A model generated the notes under the pieces. The model saw only the letters and a program-made list of their open reading frames with translations. It was not told the DNA's origin and ran no database searches. Positions 13,559 to 21,572 of a stretch of DNA of 21,572 nucleotides are shown piece after piece; position 1 is the first letter of the stretch, and the number at the start of each line of letters is the position of its first letter. The stretch is from an uncultured Bacteroidales bacterium (lineage in GTDB: Bacteria; Bacteroidota; Bacteroidia; Bacteroidales; ML635J-15). The position numbers and the translations under genes are program-made. The stretch covers positions 1 through 21,572 of the forward strand of contig CAJOEG010000008.1 of assembly GCA_905233405.1 (NCBI GenBank), given 5' to 3'.

Positions 13559-14530
13559 ATGATTGAGTACAAGGACAATGTGGAGGCAGCAAATGCCTTG
13601 AGGTCGAAATATGACGAGATGCTTGTCGAGATTGGCAAGAAGATTTACGGTCAGGATCAGGTTGTGAAGGAAGTGCTGATTTCCATTTTCAGCCGTGGAC
13701 ACTGCCTGCTGGTCGGTGTTCCAGGACTTGCAAAAACTTTGCTGGTTAACACTATAGCCGAAGTTCTTGGCTTGAAGAACAAGCGTATCCAGTTCACCCC
13801 CGACCTTATGCCATCGGACATTATCGGTAGCGAAATTCTTGGCGAAGACCGCCAGTTCAAGTTCATAAAGGGTCCGATTTTCGCCAACTTCATCCTTGCC
13901 GACGAAATCAACCGTACCCCACCTAAGACTCAAGCCGCTCTGCTCGAAGCCATGCAGGAACGCTCGGTAACCGCATCGGGAACAATCTACAAGCTTGACG
14001 AACCATTCTTCGTTATGGCTACCCAGAACCCAATCGAACAGGAAGGTACATATCCGTTGCCCGAAGCTCAGCTCGACCGTTTTATGTTCAACATAAATGT
14101 CGGCTACCCGAGCCTCGACGACGAAATCCGCATCGTGAAGAACACCACTGCCGACAAGAATTTCGAAATCAAGCAGATTTTGAGCGCAGAGGAAATCATT
14201 TATTTCCAGAACCTTATCCGTAAGATTCCAATAAACGACAATGTACTCGAATATGCAGTGCGCCTTGTAAACAAGACTCGTCCCGACTCGGAGATTGCCC
14301 CCGAAATCACACGCAAGTTCATACACTGGGGAGCAGGTCCGCGTGCTTCGCAATACCTTGTTATCGGAGCGAAAACAGTTGCTGTGCTTAACGGCAAGTA
14401 TTCTCCCGACATCGAAGATGTTCAGGCTGTTGCAAAGATTGTTTTGCGCCACAGGGTTGTTAAGAACTACAAGGCCGAAGCCGAAGGTCTTTCCATCGAG
14501 GACATCATCGACGAACTGGTTAAGGACTAA
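13559..14530 (+). CDS. MoxR-family AAA+ ATPase
   Basis: A 323-residue cytoplasmic ATPase of normal MoxR length. Walker A is GVPGLAKT (53-60) and Walker B is FILADEINR with D115/E116. Further landmarks are TPPKTQAALLEAMQE, the sensor-1 segment FVMATQNPIEQEGTYPLPEAQLDRF and a C-terminal lid domain (residues 220 onward). MoxR proteins act as chaperones that activate or assemble partners, often with DUF58 and BatA-type von Willebrand proteins. Those partners are not here; instead an OstA-like gene follows after 21 bases, so the target is uncertain. It has its own promoter at 13528. Confidence 0.9.
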   Translation: MIEYKDNVEAANALRSKYDEMLVEIGKKIYGQDQVVKEVLISIFSRGHCLLVGVPGLAKTLLVNTIAEVLGLKNKRIQFTPDLMPSDIIGSEILGEDRQFKFIKGPIFANFILADEINRTPPKTQAALLEAMQERSVTASGTIYKLDEPFFVMATQNPIEQEGTYPLPEAQLDRFMFNINVGYPSLDDEIRIVKNTTADKNFEIKQILSAEEIIYFQNLIRKIPINDNVLEYAVRLVNKTRPDSEIAPEITRKFIHWGAGPRASQYLVIGAKTVAVLNGKYSPDIEDVQAVAKIVLRHRVVKNYKAEAEGLSIEDIIDELVKD

Positions 14531-14551
14531 GTTTCACCAAACAAACGGCAA

Positions 14552-16078
14552 ATGAAATTCCGTGTTGCGCTGACATTGATGCTCGTTTTTGCGACCGTGC
14601 TTGCAGTGGCGCAAAAGAAAGTGGAGATTCTTCATGCCAACACCTTGGAATATAGCAAGAAGTCGGGCATCGAGGCTAAACGATTGCTCGGTGATGTGGT
14701 CTTCCGCCACGACGAAATATACATGTTCTGCGACTCTGCCTACTTCTACGACGAGACCAACTCGGTGCAGGCATATAACAATGTTCGCTTCAAGCAGGGC
14801 GATACCATTCTGCTCATTGGCAAGTATGCCGAATACGACGGCGACATCCGCATGGCCAAGATGCGCGATTCGGTGATTATGCAGCACAATAAGTCGTACC
14901 TGATAACCGACTCGCTCGACTACGACCGAGACAAGAACCTCATCTACTACTTCGAGGGTGGACGAATGTACGACGGCGACAACCGTCTGCGCAGCCAGTG
15001 GGGGTATTACTACACAGAGACTTACGACTATTATGCCGTCGAGGGCGTCATGCTGAAAAATCCCGACTATTCCATTACAAGCGATACGCTACGATACAAC
15101 ACCGAAACCGAAATTGCCGACTTTTTCGGTCCTACCGAGATAGTTTCCGATTCGAACTACCTGTACTGCGAATATGGTCGCTACAACACCACCACCGACG
15201 AGGCCAACCTTACGCAAAATGCGTGGCTGCAATCGGGTAGCAACTTCCTCTACGGCGACAGCCTATACTACGACCGTAAAATCCGTTTCGGCGAAGGTTT
15301 CCGCAATGTGTCGATAATCGACACTTCCAACAATATGATTGCCAGCGGAAACTACGGCTACTTCTACGAGGAGCCAGAAAGGGCATTCATGACCGACAGT
15401 ACACTGCTAACATACATAATGGATGGCGATTCGCTGTTCATTCATGCCGACACCATATTTATTACTACCGAGAAACAGGGCGACACATTGGATTTCAAGT
15501 TGATGCGGGCGTTCCACAAGGTATTGGCGTTTAAGTCCGACGGACAGGCGCGTTGCGATTCCATAGCCTTCCACTCCAACGACTCCATTGCCGAGTTGTT
15601 CTACAGCCCCATAATGTGGAGCGACAACATGCAAGCCACCGCCGAGTACATTTCGGTGAAGTTCGTCAACAAGAAGCCAGATTCGTTTGTGATGAAAAAC
15701 TCGTCGTTCCTGTGCCAGCACATTGAGGACGACTACTACAACCAGATAAACTGCAAGAACATAAACGGCTACCTGAAGGACAAGAAGTTGTACCGCACCG
15801 ACCTTTTTTCCGACTGCCAGACCATATATTATATAGAGGACGAGGAAGCCAACGAATTTGTGGCCCAGAACAAACTTCTCAGCAGCAATATGCGCGTATT
15901 TTACGAGGAAAAGACAATAAAGGACATTATGTTTTTCGAGAAGCCCGACGGCCTTGCCTTGCCAATGGACCAGATAACCGATGACAAGTTGTTCCTCAAG
16001 AACTTCAAGTGGTTCGACAATGTGCGCCCCAAGGAGAAGAATGATATTTTCGTGTGGAAGGAGATAAGCGAGGAGTAA
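14552..16078 (+). CDS. OstA-like (LptA/LptD N-terminal type) envelope protein
   Basis: A 508-residue exported protein with signal peptide MKFRVALTLMLVFATVLAVA. The mature part is a series of short beta-strand repeats rich in Y, D and N, of the form 'gDs-xY-yd' (for example CDSAYFYDETNSVQAYNNV, TSDTLRYNTETEIADFFGP and YGDSLYYDRKIRFGEGFRNV). This is the pattern of the OstA/LptA beta-jellyroll that carries lipopolysaccharide across the periplasm. In Bacteroidota such OstA-like proteins are separate from LptD. The C-terminal 60 residues (VFYEEKTIKDIMFFEKPDG) are part of the same family. It lies 21 bases after moxR and shares its transcript. Role in LPS transport is inferred from family only. Confidence 0.8.
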   Translation: MKFRVALTLMLVFATVLAVAQKKVEILHANTLEYSKKSGIEAKRLLGDVVFRHDEIYMFCDSAYFYDETNSVQAYNNVRFKQGDTILLIGKYAEYDGDIRMAKMRDSVIMQHNKSYLITDSLDYDRDKNLIYYFEGGRMYDGDNRLRSQWGYYYTETYDYYAVEGVMLKNPDYSITSDTLRYNTETEIADFFGPTEIVSDSNYLYCEYGRYNTTTDEANLTQNAWLQSGSNFLYGDSLYYDRKIRFGEGFRNVSIIDTSNNMIASGNYGYFYEEPERAFMTDSTLLTYIMDGDSLFIHADTIFITTEKQGDTLDFKLMRAFHKVLAFKSDGQARCDSIAFHSNDSIAELFYSPIMWSDNMQATAEYISVKFVNKKPDSFVMKNSSFLCQHIEDDYYNQINCKNINGYLKDKKLYRTDLFSDCQTIYYIEDEEANEFVAQNKLLSSNMRVFYEEKTIKDIMFFEKPDGLALPMDQITDDKLFLKNFKWFDNVRPKEKNDIFVWKEISEE

Positions 16079-16248
16079 GAGCTATAAAAGGCAAGAATTC
16101 CTGCTGTCTGATTGAAGAACAGCCTGTGCGACATCTGACTGTCATACTGTTAACTTGCTAGCATATTTGCCTAAATTATTCAGGAAGACATTGATCTACA
16201 GCAAATTAAAGCATACTCAAATCTTCCTTCAAAAAATATGAACAAAAT

Positions 16249-16279
16249 TTTGTGGATTAAAAAAATAGCAGTACTTTTG
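16249..16279 (+). promoter_or_regulatory. Promoter of rpmH
   Basis: TTTG at 16249-16252, exactly 19 bases, then TACTTTTG at 16272-16279: a full match to the Bacteroidota consensus, about 60 bases before the rpmH ATG. The remaining bases between the OstA-like stop (16078) and this promoter show no recognised feature. Confidence 0.85.
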
Positions 16280-16338
16280 CAGTCCAAATTTTACGGGAAA
16301 GAAAACTTAATTGTAAAACATAAAAATATTATAAGGCG

Positions 16339-16500
16339 ATGAAAAGAACATTTCAACCTTCACAGAGAAAAAGAAGAAATAAACACGGTTTCAGAGAAAG
16401 AATGTCAACCGTTGAAGGACGCAAGGTTTTGGCAAGAAGAAGAGCTAAGGGAAGAAAGAAACTCACAGTTTCTGATGAACCAAGGCACAAGAGAAGATAG
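16339..16500 (+). CDS. rpmH: Ribosomal protein bL34
   Basis: A 53-residue highly basic protein beginning MKRTFQPSQRKRRNKHGFR and continuing with RMSTVEGRKVLARRRAKGRK, the unmistakable bL34 sequence. The C-terminal extension KLTVSDEPRHKRR is typical of Bacteroidota. It is a structural protein of the large ribosomal subunit, binding 23S rRNA. In many bacteria rpmH is next to rnpA and the replication origin; here rnpA is absent and a flippase gene follows. It is shorter than common ORF cut-offs and easily missed. Confidence 0.97.
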   Translation: MKRTFQPSQRKRRNKHGFRERMSTVEGRKVLARRRAKGRKKLTVSDEPRHKRR

Positions 16501-16580
16501 TAATAATAATTTTATTGTTTTTGCCGAGCATAATTATCCAAGCATTTGGGTGATTGTGTTCTTTTTTATATATAGTCAAG

Positions 16581-18095
16581 ATGGGAAAGCTGAAGAAATT
16601 AGTCGGCGATACCGCTATTTACGGGCTTAGCAGCATAATAGGTCGATTCCTAAACTACCTGCTCGTCCCGCTTTACACCTACAAGATTGCTGCCGAATCG
16701 GGCGGATACGGAGTCGTAACAAACATTTACGCCTACACAGCCCTTATCCTTGTAATTCTGACTTTCGGAATGGAAACCACTTTCTTCCGCTTTGCCAACA
16801 AGGAAGGCGTGAATCCGCTCAAGGCATTCTCAACTTCACTGATTTCGGTAGGCGGTGTTGCACTTATATTCATTGCATTATGCACGGTTTGTCTGCCTTG
16901 GATTTCCGATGCTCTTGGCTACGCCGAACATCCCGAATACATCGAAATGATGGCGATTGTGGTGGCAATAGACGCATTCCAAGCCATATTGTTTGCCTAC
17001 TTGCGCTACCAGAAACGGCCAATAAAGTTTGCCGCGCTGAAACTTCTGTTCATATTTTTAAATATAGGTATGAACCTCTTCATATTCCTGCTTGCTCCAA
17101 AGATGTGCGAATGGTGTCCGTCGCTTATGGGATGGTACAACCCGAGCTACCAGGTAGGTTACATTTTCGTAGTGAACCTGATATGCACTTCGCTGATTAC
17201 CTTTGGATTCCTGCCCGAACTCAAGGCTTTGCGCAATGGCTTCGACAGCAAGCTGATGAAGGAAATGTGGAAATACACATGGCCATTGCTAATCTTCGGA
17301 ATCATAGGCATTATGAACCAGGTTGCCGACAAGATTTGCTACCGCTTCATCGTTCCTGGACAGGAGGGAGAAACTCAACTTGGCATTTATGGCGCCTGCG
17401 TGAAGATTGCAATGATTATGGCGATGATTACCCAGGCTTTCCGCTATGCATACGAACCGTTTGTCTTCGGCGAAAACCGCGAAGAAGCCAAGAAGAGCAA
17501 GGAAATGCAGGCAAAGGTGATGAAATATTTTGTCATCTTCACACTGCTGGCGTTCGTGGCGGTAATGTCGTACATTGATGTCCTGAAGTTCATCATCAGT
17601 AGCGACTACTGGGAAGGACTTGCCGCAGTTCCGATTGTGATGATGGCGGAAATCTTCATGGGCATATACTTCAACTTGTCGTTCTGGTACAAGCTTACCG
17701 ACCAGACATACTGGGGAGCAATAATTTCGGCAATCGGATGCGCTGTGTTGCTGGCAATCAACTTCCTGCTTGTCCCGCAAATCGGTTATATGGCCTGTGC
17801 GTGGGGCGGATTTGCCGGTTACGGAATCTGTATGGTGCTGTCGTACCTGATTGGACGAAAGAAAAATCCTGTGCCATACAAACTTATGCCGATTTTCGGA
17901 TACTTTGCACTGGCAGTCGGAATTTTCCTTGCCGAAAAGTACATGAGAGAGTTCCTGTATCCCGAAAGCACAGTTATTGCAATCATTGTCAACACATTGC
18001 TTATGCTGGTATATCTTGCAGTTGTAATGTATAACGAGCGTGTACTTGTAAAACAAGTCGTATCTGGAGTAAAACGGAAATTATTAAAACGATAA
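16581..18095 (+). CDS. Wzx-like oligosaccharide flippase (MOP superfamily)
   Basis: A 504-residue integral membrane protein with about 12-14 hydrophobic segments. The N-terminus MGKLKKLVGDTAIYGLSSII matches the usual start of Bacteroidota polysaccharide flippases, so I choose ATG 16581 over the upstream GTG at 16554. Conserved features are YGVVTNIYAYTALILVILTFGMETTFFRF, the charged loop KYTWPLLIFGIIG, and TQAFRYAYEPFVF. The family moves lipid-linked oligosaccharides across the inner membrane for O-antigen or capsule synthesis. The gene is followed 4 bases later by dut, so they are co-transcribed. No glycosyltransferases are nearby, so the substrate cannot be inferred from context. Confidence 0.9.
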   Translation: MGKLKKLVGDTAIYGLSSIIGRFLNYLLVPLYTYKIAAESGGYGVVTNIYAYTALILVILTFGMETTFFRFANKEGVNPLKAFSTSLISVGGVALIFIALCTVCLPWISDALGYAEHPEYIEMMAIVVAIDAFQAILFAYLRYQKRPIKFAALKLLFIFLNIGMNLFIFLLAPKMCEWCPSLMGWYNPSYQVGYIFVVNLICTSLITFGFLPELKALRNGFDSKLMKEMWKYTWPLLIFGIIGIMNQVADKICYRFIVPGQEGETQLGIYGACVKIAMIMAMITQAFRYAYEPFVFGENREEAKKSKEMQAKVMKYFVIFTLLAFVAVMSYIDVLKFIISSDYWEGLAAVPIVMMAEIFMGIYFNLSFWYKLTDQTYWGAIISAIGCAVLLAINFLLVPQIGYMACAWGGFAGYGICMVLSYLIGRKKNPVPYKLMPIFGYFALAVGIFLAEKYMREFLYPESTVIAIIVNTLLMLVYLAVVMYNERVLVKQVVSGVKRKLLKR

Positions 18096-18099
18096 CACA

Positions 18100-18534
18100 A
18101 TGAAAATCAGAATAGTAAACAAATCAACCAATGCTTTGCCACAGTATGCAACCTCGCAGTCGGCAGGCATTGACCTTCGCGCAAACCTTGCAGAACCAGT
18201 TGTTCTGAAGCCGATGGAGCGCAAACTCATCCCGACAGGACTTTTCATCGAACTTCCCGAAGGCTACGAAGCACAGATTCGTCCACGCAGCGGTCTTGCT
18301 TTGAAGCACGGAATTACAGTCCTCAACACTCCTGGCACAATCGATGCCGACTATCGTGGTGAAATAGGTGTAATCCTCATAAACCTTTCGACCGAAGATT
18401 TCAAGATTGAGCACGGCGAACGCATTTGCCAGATGGTTATCGCCCGTCACGAGCAAGCCGAATGGATTCAGGTGGAAGAACTCAACGAAACCGAGCGCGG
18501 AACCGGTGGATTCGGACATACTGGGAAAAAGTAA
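18100..18534 (+). CDS. dut: dUTP diphosphatase
   Basis: A 144-residue trimeric-type dUTPase with all five motifs: SAGIDLRA (1), PRSGLALKHG (2), GTIDADYRGEIGVILINL (3, with the catalytic Asp and the uracil-binding hairpin), GERICQMVI (4) and RGTGGFGHTGK (5, the glycine-rich flexible tail that closes over the phosphates). It converts dUTP to dUMP and pyrophosphate, preventing uracil entry into DNA and supplying dTMP synthesis. It is full length and intact. It sits last in the flippase-dut transcript and is followed by an intrinsic terminator. Confidence 0.97.
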   Translation: MKIRIVNKSTNALPQYATSQSAGIDLRANLAEPVVLKPMERKLIPTGLFIELPEGYEAQIRPRSGLALKHGITVLNTPGTIDADYRGEIGVILINLSTEDFKIEHGERICQMVIARHEQAEWIQVEELNETERGTGGFGHTGKK

Positions 18535-18575
18535 CGAACAAGTCTTATTCATAACCTACTGAATATCAACTAATA

Positions 18576-18606
18576 AAAAAATCTCCCTCAATGAGAGAGA
18601 TTTTTT
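18576..18606 (+). terminator. Intrinsic terminator after dut
   Basis: Arms AAAAAATCTC (18576-18585) and GAGATTTTTT (18597-18606), with a second 3-bp stem inside (CTC/GAG) separated by one mismatch, then a T-run. It lies 42 bases after the dut stop. The A-run/T-run arms make it potentially bidirectional. Confidence 0.85.
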
Positions 18607-18773
18607 GTGTTTTTATCCATCATTGATGATTTTTATTCTTTTGCAAAAAATTACGTGGCACTGGAAAATATTAGCATACAGGGGAAAATAATGGGCAAGC
18701 ATTAGTAACATTTATTTCTGAATATCAATCAAATAGGATGCGATTCACAAATTTTGTATTTTAAAACAATTTG

Positions 18774-18899
18774 CATCTTTGTTTCGTATTTAATACTACT
18801 CATTGCATTACTAAAAATGTACTTTTGCAAAAAAAAGAATTTTTGCTAAATTTAAAATCCTTATTGACGATAATCGTTTCGAAATGACATATACTTTTG
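18774..18899 (+). promoter_or_regulatory. Cluster of -7-like motifs before the T9SS protein gene
   Basis: In the 358-base AT-rich gap (18607-18964) two exact TAnnTTTG motifs occur (TACTTTTG at 18820-18827 and 18892-18899) and one near match (CATCTTTG at 18774-18781). None has a TTTG at ideal spacing, so which is used is unclear. I see no coding region, RNA gene or repeat in the rest of the gap. Confidence 0.4.
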
Positions 18900-18964
18900 C
18901 TACGTTAAAATAAATATCAATTTTTGATTGTTTTTAGAAAAGAATATCTAAATTTGTAATTGTT

Positions 18965-19453
18965 ATGAATAGAAAAGTTTTAATTGCAATGGTCTTTATG
19001 CTTGCTATGCTTGCGAGTATAAAAACCTTTGCGCAGACAACGGACATTACTGTCCATTTCAGGGTAAATGTAAACTCTGCTCCTACCGAGTTGCAGGATG
19101 TGAAAAAATTTTATTTCGAGGGTGAAAATGTAGTATTTAAGCTTGGTAATGGCACAACGACTTCGTTCGCAATGACTGACATCAAAAAAATGACATTGAA
19201 CTACAACGAGAACCTGAACGATATTGACGGATTGTCTTCAAGCGACGCTATTTTCCCGAATCCGGTATCCGATGTGCTGTATTTCAATTTCAATGTCGGT
19301 TCGGAAGTAACTATGCAGATTTTCTCGGCTACAGGTCAGCTTGTCAAGGAAGAAAATCTTTCGTTCGACGGTGCTGTTGATGTAAGCGACCTAAACAAAG
19401 GTCTGTACATTGTAAAAATTGATGGTAAAACCTATAAATTCAGTAAGTTATGA
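18965..19453 (+). CDS. Small secreted protein with T9SS sorting domain
   Basis: A 162-residue protein. The signal peptide is about residues 1-23 (MNRKVLIAMVFMLAMLASIKTFA). A short beta domain (24-80) contains FAMTDIKKMTLNY, a version of the 'dIdsI-F' motif common in secreted proteins of this phylum. The last 70 residues are a type A T9SS sorting domain beginning AIFPNPVSDVLYF, with GLYIVKIDGKTYKF at the end. It should be exported across both membranes and attached to the surface or released. Function of the cargo is unknown. Its TGA overlaps the next ATG (ATGA), so translation of the two is coupled. Confidence 0.8.
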   Translation: MNRKVLIAMVFMLAMLASIKTFAQTTDITVHFRVNVNSAPTELQDVKKFYFEGENVVFKLGNGTTTSFAMTDIKKMTLNYNENLNDIDGLSSSDAIFPNPVSDVLYFNFNVGSEVTMQIFSATGQLVKEENLSFDGAVDVSDLNKGLYIVKIDGKTYKFSKL

Positions 19454-20405
19454 AAAAGATAGTAGCAGTTTTGGCATTTGTCTTGGCTGTGCTGTCTATT
19501 TCGGCACAGAACAAACTCCTGTACTACAGCAATGGGAATGTCATATATAACAAGACAATAGAGAATATTGACAGCGTAAATTTCCTTCCTACTGGAACTT
19601 CAAACGCTTATACAAATATTAGCAGCGAAACACCGTTCAGTTTCCCTATAATGGGAATCGACAGCATTGTACTTTATGTACCGTCGCTCGATGGTAACGA
19701 CCCGCAGCAGCAGGACGAAGGCGACTGGATTTACATCACGTATAATAATGGTGGTGCTGTCACTGTGGTTAATCCGTGGGCTACACAAGGAATAACGGTT
19801 TCTTGCTATGGTGAAAATGTTTCCGTAAATGCAGGATCTGAAACTACTGACCGCACAATCGTTGTTGCAGGCACCACCACAAATGGTTCGCTTTATATAG
19901 AATCCGACAACAAGTTCGACCTGAGGCTCAATAGTGCCAACATAACCAATCCTACAGGCGCGGCTATAAATGTTAATTCTGATGTGCGCGTAAATCTTAT
20001 TCTCGAGGACGGCACAACCAACTCGCTGACAGATGGTTATGATAGTCTAGAAAAGGCCGCTTTCCTTTGCGAAGGTTCTATCGAGGTATATGGAGGTGGT
20101 GTACTTAATGTGGCAGGAAATTACAAGCATGGAATAAACAGCGATGCGCATATTAATGTGTATGCAGGTACGATTAATGTCACTTCTGCTGTAAAGGATG
20201 GCATACACGCAAACAATTTCAGGTTGTATGGCGGTAATGTCAGCGTAAGCGGTTTCGGTAGCGACGGCATTGAGGCTGAATACGGTAGCATCGATCACGC
20301 CGACCAAGGTACAATCAAGTTGATGGGCGGTTCGTTAACTATGACTGTTGCTAATGAAGATTGCAAAGGTCTGAAGTGCGATACTTTGACAATACAGACC
20401 GTAGG
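19450..20405 (+). CDS. Secreted Cthe_2159-like carbohydrate-binding beta-helix, 3' end missing
   Basis: It starts with ATG inside the previous stop and the signal peptide MKKIVAVLAFVLAVLSISA. Two 'nIDSV-F' modules follow (IENIDSVNF near 37-45 and MGIDSIVLYV near 67-75), then a right-handed beta-helix with the repeated pattern 'HGINSDAHINVYAGTINV', 'DGIHANNFRLYGGNVSV', 'DGIEAEYG' and 'KGLKCDTLTI'. That pattern is the hallmark of the Cthe_2159 family of calcium-dependent, polygalacturonate- or cellulose-binding helices. The helix stops abruptly after TLTIQT; the frame continues, but in unrelated sequence. About 319 residues are therefore present, and a T9SS tail would be expected in the missing end. 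Adhesion to plant or mucin glycans is inference. Confidence 0.7.
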
Positions 20406-20415
20406 AAGCTTCTCG
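20400..20415. other. Probable second chimeric junction, at a HindIII site
   Basis: The protein content changes here from secreted beta-helix to cytoplasmic DNA methylase, in the same frame and with no stop, start or promoter. The sequence AAGCTT (HindIII) lies exactly at the change, 20406-20411. Three other HindIII sites occur in the window (near 13990, 17690 and 19138), so the coincidence is suggestive but not proof of a cloning join. Confidence 0.55.
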
Positions 20416-21572
20416 CAGTCAACCCCCAACATTTGCAATTGGCCGATGCTGTTCTATGGCAGTGCAGGCGGTTCTGATACGGCAACCAGACAAGAGGACA
20501 CCGAGCAGCGAGACAAGAAACTTTCTACACTCTTTGCGCTCATTCTCTTCTATGCCTTGCTTACCGACAACGAAGTGTCGTCTTTGCGTGACGTCATTGA
20601 ATCCATACGCCACGATCTCGACAACCAACGTATCTTGCGTAACTTAGGCGTTCGATTCCACACGCTCATTTATCTGCGTAACAACCTCAACCCATTTGTC
20701 CTTAGTGATTTGGACTACAAGATCCAGACCTCTAATCAACTGCTCAGGGATGATAACTATACGGTTGAGCAGCGCGTTGAGCATGCCCTGCAAAAGTTCG
20801 GACGCATGTCGGAATCGGAGATTGTAACACCTTCGCACGTAGCCGACCAAATGGTTGCACTTTTGCCGGAAATGAGCGAGACAGACCGCATCCTTGATAT
20901 AGCTTCCAAACAAGGAGAGTTCGCCTGTGCGCTATACCGTCGGTTTGGTAACAAGATACGCGACAACGTCTATTCCGTGCCGACCTCTACGATTGCGTAC
21001 GAGTTTACACGCAAGGTCTATAGACTTATCGGTATGCCGGTTCAGAATGTCTTTAGCACATTCAACGCATACGACCTCATTAACGAAAATAACGAATCAT
21101 ACATAAATACACTTACCAATATGAATTTTAGTGCTGTTGTAGGTAATCCTCCGTATCAAGTCAATGATGGAGGAACAAAAGCAAGTGCTACGCCAGTATA
21201 TAATTTATTTGTTGATTGTGCGAAAGGTTTACAAGCACCGCACATTACGATAATTATGCCGGCAAGATGGTATGGAGGAGGAAAGGGACTCGATCAATTT
21301 AGAGACAAAATGCTAACCGATAAGCATATTGCAGTTCTCCATGATTTCATTCATTCTGAGGAATGTTTCCCGATGGTTGAAATAAAAGGTGGACTTTGCT
21401 TCTTCTATAGAAATGCAAAGAATGAGCAATTGTGCCAAATCGTTACCCATGACAAAAAACTTTCATATCAGGAACCTCGTTACCTTAAAGAACCTGATTG
21501 CGATGTCTTTATAAGATTTGAACAGGCTTTGGATATCTATAAAAAAGTCAAAGCTAAAACAAATAGTTCTTT
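20412..21572 (+). CDS. Eco57I-type adenine-specific DNA methylase, both ends missing
   Basis: From the join to the window edge the frame is open (387 codons). Residues in order: a helical region (KLSTLFALILFYALLTDNEV); the SAM-binding motif I as ILDIASKQGEFACALYRRFG, in which the usual DPACGSG is replaced by DIASKxGEF, as in many Eco57I-type proteins; the catalytic motif IV VGNPPYQ (N6-adenine methylation); IIMPARWYGGGKGLDQFR; and VEIKGGLCFFY. These belong to the methylase core of type IIG-like restriction-modification enzymes, which both methylate and cut. The N-terminal nuclease region and C-terminal target-recognition domain are outside the window. It has no start here and is not secreted, so it is not a real extension of the beta-helix protein. 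Base composition becomes more AT-rich after about 21100. Confidence 0.75.

Noticed and set aside
13547..14452. Minus-strand frame of 301 codons opposite moxR
   Set aside because: Antisense shadow of a gene with intact Walker motifs; cysteine-rich and featureless.
16090..16130. Short inverted repeat GCTGT/ACAGC after the OstA-like gene
   Set aside because: Only 5-6 bp with a 12-base loop and no T-run; too weak to call a terminator.
17289..18056. Minus-strand frame of 255 codons opposite the flippase
   Set aside because: Its unusual His/Cys content is what reversing a membrane-protein gene gives; it is not a gene.
19450..21572. Annotating one giant secreted methylase
   Set aside because: Two unrelated half-domains with conflicting cellular locations meeting at a restriction site are better explained by an artefactual join.

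Overview
The interior of this window (about 323 to 20405) looks like chromosome from a member of the Bacteroidota, most likely order Bacteroidales. Evidence: several promoters match the phylum-specific pattern TTTG-N18..22-TAnnTTTG; two proteins end in type IX secretion (T9SS) C-terminal sorting domains; there is an S46 dipeptidyl-peptidase, a UbiA-maf pair, an OstA-like protein and a Wzx-dut pair, all typical of this group. I see no tRNA, rRNA or CRISPR array. The two ends do not fit. Bases 1-322 read on the minus strand as a piece of a LevR-type PTS/sigma-54 regulator, a family typical of Firmicutes. From about 20405 the frame of a secreted beta-helix protein runs without a stop into the middle of an Eco57I-type DNA methylase. 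I regard both ends as probable cloning or assembly joins.

Layout, left to right. (1) 1-322: regulator fragment. (2) 323-1132: 3' part of a protein with a serine tract and GxVD/IGK-type repeats, followed by a strong hairpin terminator. (3) 1370-3622, minus strand: an AT-rich two-gene unit, a PD-(D/E)XK nuclease-like protein followed 6 bases later by a beta-CASP metallo-beta-lactamase nuclease of RNase J type. This is the best candidate here for an undescribed, possibly defensive, system. (4) 3661-4919, minus: a secreted M28 peptidase broken by one frameshift. Upstream of it are four 33-bp-phased dyads (4986-5117) that look like an operator array. (5) 5193-8443, minus: a lipoprotein flavodoxin and an M1 aminopeptidase with a T9SS sorting domain. 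(6) 8748-9380, plus: a small exported FGE-like protein. (7) 9447-13195, minus: UbiA prenyltransferase, Maf pyrophosphatase and DPP11-like peptidase, probably one operon. (8) 13559-16078, plus: MoxR ATPase and OstA-like protein. (9) 16339-18534, plus: rpmH (53 aa), Wzx-like flippase and dut. (10) 18965-20405, plus: two translationally coupled secreted proteins, one with a T9SS tail and one with a Cthe_2159-like carbohydrate-binding beta-helix. (11) 20412-21572: methylase fragment.

Functionally the interior combines envelope and peptide-scavenging genes (M28, M1, DPP11, OstA, flippase, UbiA, T9SS cargo) with housekeeping genes (rpmH, dut, maf). The nuclease pair stands out in base composition and function. 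Diverged copies of one intergenic repeat lie in two divergent promoter regions (8540-8646 and 13291-13420); the second is enclosed by a 16-bp inverted repeat and resembles a MITE.
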